From Bacillus sp. CH30_1T (GTDB lineage: Bacteria > Bacillota > Bacilli > Bacillales > Bacillaceae_B): DNA of 64,000 nucleotides. A model generated the notes under the pieces. It saw nothing but the letters and a program-made list of their open reading frames with translations. It did no database searches and was not told the DNA's origin. The first letter of the stretch is position 1; each line of letters begins with the position of its first letter. The stretch covers positions 40,423 through 104,422 of the forward strand of contig NZ_VTUY01000005.1 of the NCBI RefSeq assembly GCF_008364765.1. The letters are read 5' to 3'. Shown one piece after another: positions 8,895-16,996 of the stretch. Made by a program: the position numbers and the translations under genes.

Positions 8895-8960
8895 TGTCCA
8901 TATTGAGGCTTTGAATTCCTTTATTTTCACATCAAACCCTTATGAATTTTTCAGTGGTAA

Positions 8961-9629
8961 CTATTTATTAATTCGTTTGTTAACTTCAATCGTAATGAAC
9001 TCCGGCAAATAATTGGGAGTACATCCTTTTGATACCATTTCATCTTTGTAAAGACCCGTTTTCTCACCAAGTTTCATACAACGTGCTCGATACTTTTCAT
9101 CATAAACGCCTATCCAGCCTGCGGTGAAATTCATAGCCCATTGAACTTCCGGTTCTTCCTGCGTAATATTAGCTTCGATTGCAGATAGTAAGTCTGCGGT
9201 GTTATCAGGCGGTGTTTGTCCAGTCCATCTCAATCGCCCTTGATAATACCAGAAAGCTCGCCTTTGAAGAGCATAAGGACTATTCCCCCATGACTCCATC
9301 AATGCAATGTTCTTCTTGTCTTTGGTGAGCTGATTAGCCATTAACCAATCCATTAAGTTATTTCGCTCATCATATGTGTGAGTCTGCATATCCTTATCAA
9401 GCTTATTTAGTACATCTTGTGAAAGAAGTTTTTTGTCCATAATTAAGATTGCCAATAGTCTGGGCAAAAACTCTCCGGTTGACCAAAGTTCCATAGCTAG
9501 TTCGTGATCTTTTTTAATGTCCTTAGCAATTTTTCGTAAGTCGCCTAGCTTAGTTTTCCTATTGATCTGAGATAGAATGTTTTCTGCTTTTGATGAACGT
9601 TTTATTTCTGTGCTTTTATTTTTATTCAT
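8961..9629 (-). CDS. DNA alkylation repair protein (AlkD-like)
   Basis: 222 residues from the ATG at 9629 (AAGGAG nine bases upstream); the ATG at 9662 lacks a ribosome binding site. All-helical repeat protein. WSTGEFLPRLLAILIMDKK, MESWGNSPYALQRRAFWY and the C-terminal EVQWAMNFTAGWIGVYDEKYRARC match the HEAT-like DNA alkylation repair family, whose members remove alkylated bases. Length fits the family. It is monocistronic with its own terminator. Confidence 0.8.
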   Translation of the reverse strand: MNKNKSTEIKRSSKAENILSQINRKTKLGDLRKIAKDIKKDHELAMELWSTGEFLPRLLAILIMDKKLLSQDVLNKLDKDMQTHTYDERNNLMDWLMANQLTKDKKNIALMESWGNSPYALQRRAFWYYQGRLRWTGQTPPDNTADLLSAIEANITQEEPEVQWAMNFTAGWIGVYDEKYRARCMKLGEKTGLYKDEMVSKGCTPNYLPEFITIEVNKRINK

Positions 9630-9792
9630 TTGACACAACTCCTTATTAAAGCACTGTTTCATAATTGGCGGGATATATCAATAACTAAATTTCGTTATAA
9701 GTCTTATTGCATACAATTGTACCATAACAATGTAAATGGAGTGATTCATTTCGCCGTTATTTATGGTACAGTTCCCCACTACTAGTGCTAAA

Positions 9793-10067
9793 CTATATCT
9801 TCAACACTCTGGCCCGATACAAGAAGAAAGAGTGCAGCTTCCCACTAAGTTGAGCATAGATCTTTGTCTTCTCACTTTTCTCATGTCCCAAAAGGCTTCG
9901 AATCACTTCCAGAAGTGCACCGTTATTAATTAGCTGAGTAGCATAGCTATGTCTTAATTGATGAGGATGCACTTCTTTATACCGGCTCGTTTAGAAACCC
10001 GTTTTTAATGTATCGAATCATATCAATACTCATACGGTGTTTGGGTGTTCTCTCAGTTATGAATAGG
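9793..10067 (-). pseudogene. decayed tyrosine recombinase (integrase) C-terminal fragment
   Basis: Two frames must be joined. LFITERTPKHRMSI is the linker before the catalytic helices of XerC/D-like enzymes. After a frameshift near 9984 comes HPHQLRHSYATQLINNGA (HxxR box), LLGHEKSEKTKIYAQLSG (GH motif and Tyr nucleophile), then a stop at 9793. The N-terminal half, including the first catalytic Arg, is absent. It lies at the left edge of the cassette-like array and its 3' end overlaps a GGCCCGATACAAGAAG core-like string. Confidence 0.8.
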
Positions 10068-10135
10068 CTTAAACTCCCCTATTCTTAAATAAGAACGTGC
10101 TAAAATCCAAATTGATTTATTTTCTTTCACTCCAT

Positions 10136-10492
10136 TTACTTTATTATTGAATAAATACAAGTGTCAGTTAGCTTGCTGCCATCTGCGGATAAATCATCAT
10201 TTCTTAAGGTTCCTTCTAATTCAAAACCTAGTTTTACTGGAATCGAACGACTTTTAAAGTTTGTTGATTCACATCTTATTTCAATCCTTCTAAATTTGAG
10301 TTGCTGAAAGCCAAGGTTAGTTAACTCACTTACTGCTTCTGTCATATATCCATTGCCACTAAATTGCGAGTTAATCCAGTATCCAATTTCACATTTGGAA
10401 ATCTTCCAATTAATTCTGTGAAGGCTAGCAGTTCCAATAAAATCATTAGTATCTTTATGAAAGATAAGATAGCGAAAGCTTTCTCTTTTCAA
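10136..10492 (-). CDS. GNAT acetyltransferase, RimJ/RimL type, probably N-terminally truncated
   Basis: 118 residues opening at a TTG with no clear ribosome binding site. It contains FIGTASLHRINWKISKCEIGYWI, the acetyl-CoA motif FSGNGYMTEAV, and the C-terminal RCESTNFKSRSIPVKLGFE typical of RimJ-like proteins, which usually have about 180 residues. The first 50-60 residues are missing, so this is likely a decayed gene, although the frame stays open some way upstream (RNAHIDF). Confidence 0.65.
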   Translation of the reverse strand: MKRESFRYLIFHKDTNDFIGTASLHRINWKISKCEIGYWINSQFSGNGYMTEAVSELTNLGFQQLKFRRIEIRCESTNFKSRSIPVKLGFELEGTLRNDDLSADGSKLTDTCIYSIIK

Positions 10493-10887
10493 AAAATCTA
10501 TATGGGCGTTTCTTAGGAGAATTTTTAAGATCTAATGAAACTCATATAATAAAAAAGCGTTCACCCCTTTTTTATAATTAACCTCAGTTTAGATTCATTT
10601 AAATTTCTGTTAATGTAATTCAACAAAAAAGGACATTAATCCTCCAAGGGATGATTCTACTTATATTTGTTATTGAATTGCCCTTTTCTGAAAATTAAAG
10701 ATGAACCAATTAATTACCTTCTTTATTCCAGAAAATGGCCCGATTTTTGAAAATCTGCCGAATCAATTTACTCCGTTAAACAGCCCAATAATTGAAGATG
10801 GGCAATAGCCGGAGATCAATTAGCTGATCTTCAGTTATTGCCCCCGTTTGTGTAATATCAATAAATGTGAAAGAGCTGCAGAAATCG
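10493..10887. other. 395-bp gene-free stretch
   Basis: Contains several core-like strings (TGGCCCGATTTTTGAAAA near 10736, CTGCCGAATC near 10755) and a full family-a element at 10773-10850, but no plausible gene. Confidence 0.6.
10773..10850. repeat. cassette-type intergenic element, family a
   Basis: Left core CCGTTAAACAGCCC, then stem GGGCAATA / TATTGCCC enclosing AGATCA-attagc-TGATCT, then CCCGTTTGTG. It lies 38 bp beyond the racemase stop; on the minus strand it can serve as a terminator-like hairpin. Confidence 0.8.
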
Positions 10888-11580
10888 CTACTTCTTTATG
10901 GACATATTCGCTGCTTCAAGAGCATGAATATAAGTTGTGTCAAACAGAGGAACATCGGAGTCCTCCTGTTTTATCAATAATCCAATTTCTGTACAGCCTA
11001 ATACAATACCTTTAGCTCCTGTTTCGATTAAACCTTGGATAACTTTTTTATAATAATCTCTAGATTCTTGTTGAACCTTACCTAAACATAACTCTTCATA
11101 AATAACCTTATTTACAATCTCTCTTTCATTGTCATTTGGTATCATAACCTTTATACCTTTAGACACTAAACGTAATTTGTAAAAATCTTGCTCCATTGTA
11201 TACCTTGTGCCGAGTAACCCTACTGAACTAATTCCTTGCTCTTTAATTTGATGAGCTGTTGCATCTGCAATATGCAAAATTGGTATGTTTATTTTTTCCT
11301 GTATATCACCAATAACCTTGTGCATGGTATTGGTGCATATGACGATAAAGTCTGCGCCAGCTTTTTCAAGAGAGTGTGCAACGTCACCCAATGTTTCACC
11401 AGCCATTTTCCAGTCACCCTCTGACTGATAACGCTCAATTTCTTCAAAGTCAACGCTGTATAAAAGGCATTTTGCAGAATGTAACCCCCCTAATCTTCTT
11501 TTCACTTCTTCGTTAATAATCCGATAATACTCAACAGAGGATTCCCAACTCATTCCACCAATAAGACCAATAACCTTCAT
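10888..11580 (-). CDS. aspartate/glutamate racemase family protein
   Basis: 230 residues, typical length for the RacX/YgeA branch. N-terminal MKVIGLIGGMSWESSVEYYR is the family signature. The two catalytic cysteines are visible in VICTNTMHK (Cys82) and VLGCTEIGLL (near residue 194). These enzymes racemise amino acids; the substrate is not predictable, since RacX-type enzymes act on non-Asp/Glu residues. GGGGG precedes the ATG. It is a single-gene unit of the array. Confidence 0.88.
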   Translation of the reverse strand: MKVIGLIGGMSWESSVEYYRIINEEVKRRLGGLHSAKCLLYSVDFEEIERYQSEGDWKMAGETLGDVAHSLEKAGADFIVICTNTMHKVIGDIQEKINIPILHIADATAHQIKEQGISSVGLLGTRYTMEQDFYKLRLVSKGIKVMIPNDNEREIVNKVIYEELCLGKVQQESRDYYKKVIQGLIETGAKGIVLGCTEIGLLIKQEDSDVPLFDTTYIHALEAANMSIKK

Positions 11581-12027
11581 GTTAAAACCCCCGCCTCAGC
11601 CTTTTTTGTTATTCTAATTCAAATTAACGTTCCTATGGAACAAAAATACAACTACTTAAAAAATTCAATAAACTGATTGATAATCCCTACGTAGTATTCA
11701 ATAATATGGTTAAAATGCAAAAATGAGCGCTTCCCCTTGTTACTTAATAAAATACGGTCTCAAAACTAGAATCACTATGATAACAACCGAACCTGGTAAT
11801 ATTAAAAGACTATGTCCTCAAATTTTCTAAGTTCTTTATAATAATCCATTTTTGCACCTCATTTTTTAATCTAGTGTTTAAAAAGAGGATTTTTCTACTA
11901 AATACAGGTTCAACAAAGAAGTGCATCTGATTCTCTCACCATAATTAAAAGTTATATAGTTCAACTAGGAATACGTCCAGTCATTCTAGAATATATGTAG
12001 GTAAAAAGTATAAATGGAGGGATTAAT
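11581..12027. other. gene-poor stretch between racemase and DUF3291 genes
   Basis: Holds a frameshifted small membrane-protein gene (11740-11849) and the leader of the plus-strand gene at 12028 (GGAGGG six bases before its TTG). Confidence 0.6.
11740..11849 (-). pseudogene. frameshifted small membrane-protein gene
   Basis: GAGGTGCAAAA precedes an ATG at 11849: MDYYKELRKFEDI, then a stop. In the next frame the sequence continues as SLLILPGSVVIIVILVLRPY and ends FIK before TAA at 11740. One base change joins them into a single-pass protein of about 36 residues. Confidence 0.5.
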
Positions 12028-12495
12028 TTGGCTTTTGTTGCGATTTATACGGTTGGTAGGTTAAAACATCCAAATGAACATCCTTCCTCTCGTGAGTTTT
12101 TTGAAGTGGGAGATGAAGTAATTCGACAGGCTGCTAAAACTGGGCATCTAATAAAAGAATTTTCACCTAATAGAGTTCTTTTCCCTGAGAAAGCGATCAA
12201 AGGAGAGGGTTCCCCTATTCTCACACTTACAGTATGGAAAAGCCTTCAATCTTTATATCGTTTTACCTATTCAGGTCAACATATGCAAGCTTTAAGGGAC
12301 AGGAACAAGTGGTTTGGATCTCTTCAAGAGAGACAACCTAATTATGTGGTGTGGTGGACTGAGAAGGTAACGGATGTTTCATGGAAGGAGGCTTTCAAGA
12401 GATACGACTTTTATATTCAACATGGACCAGATCCTTTTGCATTTGACTTAAAGCACGTATTTGATGAATTTGGGGAGAGGATCTTACTTAAATAG
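12028..12495 (+). CDS. DUF3291 family protein
   Basis: 155 residues from a TTG after GGAGGG. MAFVAIYTVGRLKHP, LTLTVWKSLQSLYRFTYSGQH, WFGSLQERQPNYVVWW and HGPDPFAFDLKHVF match DUF3291, a dimeric alpha-beta barrel family of unknown role related to monooxygenase-like barrels. It is the only plus-strand gene within the array, so it may be a separate insertion. Confidence 0.8.
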   Translation: MAFVAIYTVGRLKHPNEHPSSREFFEVGDEVIRQAAKTGHLIKEFSPNRVLFPEKAIKGEGSPILTLTVWKSLQSLYRFTYSGQHMQALRDRNKWFGSLQERQPNYVVWWTEKVTDVSWKEAFKRYDFYIQHGPDPFAFDLKHVFDEFGERILLK

Positions 12496-12804
12496 CTCGG
12501 GTCATTTCTCCTGCTCTGTATAAGAAGCAGAGTATCTCCTTATTGAACAAACCTGCCATTTCGTTTAAGTGGATTTCTTCACAATCTCACATGAATATCC
12601 AGTTTTGTTTAAGAGTCTTAATCTATTAAACTGGCCCGATTGTGGAATAAGACATAAAGATGATTCTTCAACTAACCTGCCCCGTTAATCCAATAACTTC
12701 AACAAAAAAAGCGTTTATCCTTCTTAGATCAACGCCCCCTTTAACTGAACAATGTTAATAAAGAGAGCAACCACTCCAAGAATAGCTAAATGTTAAATAA
12801 GTTT
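12496..12804. repeat. intergenic stretch with three cassette-type cores, including a family b element
   Basis: Core-like strings near 12552 (CTGCCATTTCGTTTAAGTGG) and 12638 (CTGGCCCGATTGTGGAATAA) precede a complete family b element at 12672-12750: CTGCCCCGTTAATCCAATAA, GCGTTtatccttcttagatcAACGC, then CCCCCTTTAACTGAAC. Two nested older junctions are likely. Confidence 0.7.
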
Positions 12805-13284
12805 TTACTTAAACGATTCCGCCATTTTGATTAACTGCTCTTTACTAATCTCTATAGGAGTAAGTTTATAGCTAAAGGCTATTTCATAAAAAAGGTCTCC
12901 GTGTTGCCATAAAATGATTCTTTTACCTGAGTGTTCTGGAATATACTTACCATTTACATCTCTTCCTATTTTAATATTCTCTTTCTTTATTTCTTTTGGG
13001 TACTCAATCTCATCTTTCAATATGTTAACTGTTAAGAACTCTTTATCCACATTGAATAGGGTAAATTCAACTTTCTGATTATTAGAACCAAAATCATAAA
13101 GTTGCATATCCTCGAAAGGTACTTTAGTTGGAATATTTGTGTTAAATGGTGCTGTTTCCAGTTTCTTAGCTACTTCTGAATAGTTATAATCATACATCTT
13201 TCCTCTTGAAACTGACCAGCCAACTAAAATTACTATTATTGCCCCTAATAAAAGTGCAAAGATAATTATTTTCTTTTTTTTCAC
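12805..13284 (-). CDS. membrane-anchored protein, DUF4367-like
   Basis: 159 residues from the GTG at 13284 preceded by AAAGGAGAGG; the ATG at 13302 lacks a site. One N-terminal membrane helix (about residues 5-24) is followed by an extracellular domain. The end WQHGDLFYEIAFSYKL ... ISKEQLIKMAESF resembles DUF4367 proteins often found with anti-sigma-like regions. Function is unknown. Single-gene unit. Confidence 0.6.
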   Translation of the reverse strand: MKKKKIIIFALLLGAIIVILVGWSVSRGKMYDYNYSEVAKKLETAPFNTNIPTKVPFEDMQLYDFGSNNQKVEFTLFNVDKEFLTVNILKDEIEYPKEIKKENIKIGRDVNGKYIPEHSGKRIILWQHGDLFYEIAFSYKLTPIEISKEQLIKMAESFK

Positions 13285-13427
13285 TTTACCTCTCCTTTCC
13301 ATTATTTAAAAACCGCTTATGATTTTGTAATAGGAATATATTAAATCTTGTGAGGTCTTTTTAACTAATGTTCCCTATAAAGGTTTGACGATGGGTATAA
13401 GGATAAGGTTTTGGTATTATAGATTTA

Positions 13428-13500
13428 TTCCGTTAAACTGCATTGTTTATGTAATAAGATTATTTAATTAATCTGTCTCTTTAGCGGAAGAACCGATTTT
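13428..13500. repeat. cassette-type intergenic element (divergent)
   Basis: Starts with a complete left core TTCCGTTAAACTGC (13428-13441) and ends with CTCTTTAGCGGAAGAA (13479-13494), a right-type core; the interior is A/T rich without a clear stem. Confidence 0.55.
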
Positions 13501-13525
13501 TCACTCATAGTTATTGACCTTAGTA

Positions 13526-13660
13526 CTATTTCTTGTAAATTATCTTATATGCAATAAATAATACTACTATTACTAGAAAAGTAATGAATAATTCTTCCCC
13601 ACTTGCACATGCAGTTCTTCCACAAAGGTGTATTTCATTAGGTTTAGTTAGAAATAGCAT
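13526..13660 (-). CDS. small single-pass membrane protein
   Basis: 44 residues from the ATG at 13660 after GGGGTG. A Cys-containing N-terminal part (IHLCGRTACASGEE) is followed by one membrane helix and the C-terminal YKIIYKK. Too short for family assignment; the helix and ribosome binding site support it being real. Confidence 0.5.
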   Translation of the reverse strand: MLFLTKPNEIHLCGRTACASGEELFITFLVIVVLFIAYKIIYKK

Positions 13661-13752
13661 AGAGACACCCCATTTAATACAAAGTTTGTTTCTATTCTCT
13701 ATTCTTAAAAGGTGTAAAATATGCAACTCTAACTTACGAATGCTCCCCTTCT

Positions 13753-14253
13753 TTAATTGGGTAATTTAAGCTCTACATTTTCCCTCTTTTTGTAATTTTT
13801 ATATAATGTGAAAGTGTGGAAAGGTATGTATCCTAAAATCCCACCAAATGTATTTAAGATTAAATCATCAACATCGAAACTTCCAAACTTAAAAACCAAT
13901 TGAATAAGTTCAAATGTCAAACTTAAATATAATGATGTTAACATAACCTTCTTAAACAACCGAAAACGTTTTGATAATAAAGGTAAAATAACACCAAACG
14001 GGACAAAACCAATAATATTTCCAGCTAGGTTGTCAACTCTAATATTGAAATTTATATCGGCTATGAACAAATAAAAAATTATCGTTTTAAATGGTATAAA
14101 GTTATGATTGTTCCAATAGTAATCGTCATAACTAAAAGTAAAATGACTAATAATGTCAGGGATTGTTAGAAATTTAAATAGGATAAGCTTTGAAAGAACC
14201 AATAAATAAAGACACAATATTACTACTAAAATTACTTTCATAAAAAACCGCAC
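13753..14253 (-). CDS. VanZ family membrane protein
   Basis: 166 residues with four or five membrane helices and VanZ signatures: HNFIPFKTI, NLAGNIIGFVPFGVILPLL and the FELIQLVFKFGSFDVDDLILNTFGGILGY block with its acidic DVDD. VanZ gives low-level teicoplanin resistance in enterococci by an unknown mechanism; most family members are uncharacterised. GTG start with AGGAG about 10 nt upstream. Single-gene unit. Confidence 0.85.
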   Translation of the reverse strand: MRFFMKVILVVILCLYLLVLSKLILFKFLTIPDIISHFTFSYDDYYWNNHNFIPFKTIIFYLFIADINFNIRVDNLAGNIIGFVPFGVILPLLSKRFRLFKKVMLTSLYLSLTFELIQLVFKFGSFDVDDLILNTFGGILGYIPFHTFTLYKNYKKRENVELKLPN

Positions 14254-14282
14254 AATTAGATTACTCCTATCTTATATTTACA

Positions 14283-14358
14283 CATTAAACTGCCCAATAA
14301 TTGAAGAATGGCATTATGCGGATCAAGTAGCTGATCTTCTGTTAATGCCCCCGTTTGT
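14283..14358. repeat. cassette-type intergenic element, family a
   Basis: ATTAAACTGCCCAATAATTG, stem GGCATTA / TTAATGCC enclosing GATCA...TGATC, then CCCGTTTGTT. Between the VanZ start and the stop of the next gene. Confidence 0.8.
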
Positions 14359-14416
14359 TATACATAAAGACCTACACAATAATTGCATATTATATAATTG
14401 AAGTGACAATAAGTAA

Positions 14417-14701
14417 TTATTTCTTACCTTTTCGTTCTAAAATTATAGGTGCTATATTTAGTAAGATAGAAACAATTGTCAAAAACCATAATGCCCTTTC
14501 CATACCAGGTACTACATCCGATAAAGCTGCCCAATCTTCCACTTTTACCCAACGAGATACAAGACTGTATTCTGCACAAAGTGTTAATGCTGTAAATGAT
14601 AATCCCATCGCCATAGCAAGCTTATAATCCTTTCCTGCTTTATACATATAAAGATTTATAAAAGTTGCTACTATAGCAATAACCCCTAGAATTACCCACA
14701 T
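14417..14701 (-). CDS. hypothetical three-helix membrane protein
   Basis: 94 residues, GGAGG seven bases before the ATG. Three hydrophobic helices (about 2-17, 31-50, 69-88) and a basic C-terminus (ERKGKK). No family was recognised with confidence. Flanked on both sides by cassette-type elements. Confidence 0.65.
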   Translation of the reverse strand: MWVILGVIAIVATFINLYMYKAGKDYKLAMAMGLSFTALTLCAEYSLVSRWVKVEDWAALSDVVPGMERALWFLTIVSILLNIAPIILERKGKK

Positions 14702-14848
14702 AACTATACCTCCATATATTTTTATTTATGTCCTTTAATAATACTAATGTGCTTCATCTCAATTTTTTTGCATTACTTTTTTATTAGACATTAATACGTG
14801 TAATCTTATTTCACAGTAAATGCTCATTCCTTTTGTGATTTCTTATTG

Positions 14849-14930
14849 AACAAATCTGCTCGTTAATCCAATAATTTCAACAAAAAAAGCGTTAATCCTT
14901 CTTAGAACAACGCCCCCTATAACGGAATAA
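14849..14930. repeat. cassette-type intergenic element, family b
   Basis: CTGCTCGTTAATCCAATAA, stem GCGTT / AACGC preceded by AAAAAAA (a T-run on the minus strand), then CGCCCCCTATAACGGAATAA as right core (14911-14930). Acts as a minus-strand terminator for the signal peptidase gene. Confidence 0.85.
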
Positions 14931-14932
14931 CA

Positions 14933-15475
14933 CTAATTTTCAATTATCCTAATATCATTAATTGGATAAAAAACAATACTTGTAGTTCCTACAACCTCAT
15001 CTATGGGGATTGCTCCTATTTGTCTGCTATCTGTACTATTTCTTCTGTTATCCCCCATAACGAATAAATGACCTTCTGGTACAGTAGCTTGTCCGACAAC
15101 AGTATCCTCTAATTTAAAGGGTTTCGTTAGGTCACCATTAATATTTTTCTTTTGCTTATCTAAGAATGGTTCTTTATACGCTTTTCCGTTTACATATAAA
15201 GTGTCATTTTTATACTCGATTTTATCCCCAGGTAAACCAATAACACGCTTAATATAGTCTTGTTTCTCATTTGCGTGAAAGACAACAATATCAAATCTTT
15301 CGGGTTCTCCTAATTTTGATACAATCATTCTTTCGTGGTCTTGTAGGGTAGTATTCATCGAAGCACCATCAACTACAATAGGTGTAAATAAGAATGCTCG
15401 AACGGTAAACACAATAACTAAAGCTATAACCAGAGCTTTAATCCATTCTAGCGTCTCATTTTTCTTTTCAACCAT
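14933..15475 (-). CDS. sip: type I signal peptidase
   Basis: 180 residues. One N-terminal membrane helix (about 12-30) and the S26 boxes: VDGASMNTTL with catalytic Ser39, YIKRVIGLPGD with catalytic Lys76, and VMGDNRRNSTDSR. It is the single-helix Bacillus type (SipS/T-like) that removes Sec signal peptides outside the membrane. GAGAGG lies upstream. Finding it as a single-gene unit between cassette-type elements is unusual for a secretion housekeeping enzyme; it is probably one of several paralogues. Confidence 0.93.
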   Translation of the reverse strand: MVEKKNETLEWIKALVIALVIVFTVRAFLFTPIVVDGASMNTTLQDHERMIVSKLGEPERFDIVVFHANEKQDYIKRVIGLPGDKIEYKNDTLYVNGKAYKEPFLDKQKKNINGDLTKPFKLEDTVVGQATVPEGHLFVMGDNRRNSTDSRQIGAIPIDEVVGTTSIVFYPINDIRIIEN

Positions 15476-15525
15476 ATTTTTTTCATCCTCTCACTATAAA
15501 AAGTCAAGTTCATCTTCTTTCGCTT

Positions 15526-15550
15526 TTCCGTTAAACGCCCCGGGAAGAAG
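15526..15550. repeat. cassette-type core
   Basis: TTCCGTTAAACGCCCCGGGAA: left and right cores fused with no interior, directly after the NUDIX gene. Confidence 0.55.
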
Positions 15551-15554
15551 AGTT

Positions 15555-15989
15555 TTAAATTTCCTGTTTTAGTAATTCTATTAATCCATTGGGGTAAAAC
15601 ACCTTTTCACCTAAAAAAATCTCTTCTTTGGAAACCCACTTTGCACGAGTAATCTTATTACCTTCAGTTACTGTAAAATGTTCCTTCTGATATAAATACC
15701 TATCTTTAAAATCCACAAAATATATCTGTGTTATTTCGTGCCCTATATTTTCGTCTATTTTAAAAATATTTTCTATACAGGAAATATATCTTCTGACAAT
15801 AATTTCAACGCCTAACTCCTCACTAAACTCTCTCACCAAAGTCTGATTTGACCTCTCACCGAGTTTGATCGTACCGCCTATAGGGGGGTAATAAAAGCCT
15901 ATTCCTTTGGAGTGCTTTCCTTTCTGCTCTTCTAAAAGAAGATCGTTATCCTTAACAAGCATTCCTAATGTATTTGCTCGTGGATACAT
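15555..15989 (-). CDS. NUDIX hydrolase
   Basis: 144 residues from the ATG at 15989 (GGAGG upstream). The Nudix box is GGTIKLGERSNQTLVREFSE continuing with ELGVEI (about residues 38-63), with the REFSEEL metal-binding core intact. It hydrolyses a nucleoside diphosphate linked to another moiety; the substrate is unknown. The neighbouring segment YYPPIGGTIK is typical of the short housekeeping/accessory Nudix proteins. Single-gene unit. Confidence 0.87.
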   Translation of the reverse strand: MYPRANTLGMLVKDNDLLLEEQKGKHSKGIGFYYPPIGGTIKLGERSNQTLVREFSEELGVEIIVRRYISCIENIFKIDENIGHEITQIYFVDFKDRYLYQKEHFTVTEGNKITRAKWVSKEEIFLGEKVFYPNGLIELLKQEI

Positions 15990-16036
15990 CAACTATCCTC
16001 CAAGGTTAATAAAGTAATAAGATCGTTCTTCCACAA

Positions 16037-16147
16037 TACTACCCTCTTACTAATACCAATTATTTCAAAATACATCAGTTTACTCAAGAAAAACTTCAAA
16101 CAAAAAGGAAGCTCATCCTGTTCTGGATAAGCCCCCGGTAATTGAAC
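16037..16147. repeat. cassette-type intergenic element, family c
   Basis: CTACCCTCTTAC, the box TAATACCAATTATTTCAAA, TACTCAAG, a stem region around GGAAGCTCATCC...GGATAAGCCCCC and right core CCCGGTAATTGAAC. Confidence 0.75.
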
Positions 16148-16162
16148 ACAGGTATTATTTTA

Positions 16163-16489
16163 TCAATCAACCAATACAACAGAAAGAGTATTAATTTGAG
16201 CAGGATTCGATTCTCTAATGATGCCCTCAAATCCTACTTTTATCTTGTCTCCAACCTGGAATGTTTTATCATTATTCACGGAAAGGTCAACAAACACATC
16301 ACTTTCAGGATTACCCTCAAACACTTTAGTAGAAACAAGTGCACTGTTATCATTAATTTCTTTGATTGTTCCTGTAAAACTGGAATTTTCCGTTTTGATT
16401 TCATTTTCTTCACTGCTTTCTATTGAAGTAGAACACCCAATAATGGGTAATAAAACAATTATTGCTAATGCTTTAAATATTCTTGTCAT
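16163..16489 (-). CDS. lipoprotein, DUF3221-like
   Basis: 108 residues. Lipoprotein signal peptide with lipobox IIGC (Cys19) followed by a polar linker and a small beta domain: SFTGTIKEINDNSALVS, then FQVGDKIKVGF. This is the pattern of DUF3221 (OB-fold-like) lipoproteins common in Bacillus. Exported and membrane-anchored outside the cell; role unknown. Single-gene unit. Confidence 0.75.
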   Translation of the reverse strand: MTRIFKALAIIVLLPIIGCSTSIESSEENEIKTENSSFTGTIKEINDNSALVSTKVFEGNPESDVFVDLSVNNDKTFQVGDKIKVGFEGIIRESNPAQINTLSVVLVD

Positions 16490-16558
16490 CTCACATTATT
16501 CCTCCGTTCATATACCTTTAAATGAGTGCTTTAGCAGAAGAAAGGATAATCTGGACTC

Positions 16559-16627
16559 TTCCATTATCCTGCCCTTTAATGGAATTGAAGACCAGCTGCC
16601 TGATCTTCAGCTCTTGCCCCCGGTTTA
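16559..16627. repeat. cassette-type intergenic element, family a variant
   Basis: Left core TTCCATTATCCTGCCC overlaps an additional right-type core GCCCTTTAATGGAA (16571-16584); then GAAGACCAGCTGCCTGATCTTC hairpin arms and TTGCCCCCGGTTTAGG. Confidence 0.75.
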
Positions 16628-16647
16628 GGTACATTTGAAACCAACAG

Positions 16648-16878
16648 TTATCCAAAGTGATTATGAAAACACCAAACAATAAGAAACAAACTCACTATTC
16701 CCCAAGCTGTGGCATTCACTATCCACCAAATTATGGATTTAGCTTTTGTTGAACTTTCCTCGTCTTCCACATTTGCTGTTATAAAAGCGAGTTTACTTTC
16801 CATACCTTTTTTCATAGAAGTAAGAACAGCAAATCCGATTATTATGAAAACAATAGTTATCCAGAGTAATAAGTCCAA
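16648..16878 (-). CDS. hypothetical two-helix membrane protein
   Basis: 76 residues from a TTG after GGGAGG. Helices at about residues 3-20 and 49-70 flank an acidic cytoplasmic-type loop (VEDEESSTKAK). No family was recognised. Flanked by family-a elements on both sides. Confidence 0.6.
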   Translation of the reverse strand: MDLLLWITIVFIIIGFAVLTSMKKGMESKLAFITANVEDEESSTKAKSIIWWIVNATAWGIVSLFLIVWCFHNHFG

Positions 16879-16929
16879 ATTTTATACCTCCCTTTTTTTG
16901 TGTGAAATACTTTCCTTTCAATCTTCATT

Positions 16930-16972
16930 GTTCAATTAGCTGATCTTCCATTATTACCCCTTTAATTGAAGA
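16930..16972. repeat. partial cassette-type element, family a (right half)
   Basis: TTCAATTAGCTGATCTTCC, ATTATTACCCC and TTTAATTGAAG; the left half of the element is missing. Confidence 0.6.
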
Positions 16973-16996
16973 TTTAATTTTCTAAGTATGAATGTA

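Larger units (their letters stand above)
8282..8960. other. 680-bp gene-free stretch
   Basis: Holds no plausible gene. It contains the A/T-rich leader of the DUF2975 gene, a 224-bp GC-richer repeat-like element (8480-8703) and two strong hairpins (8756 and 8864). Confidence 0.7.
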
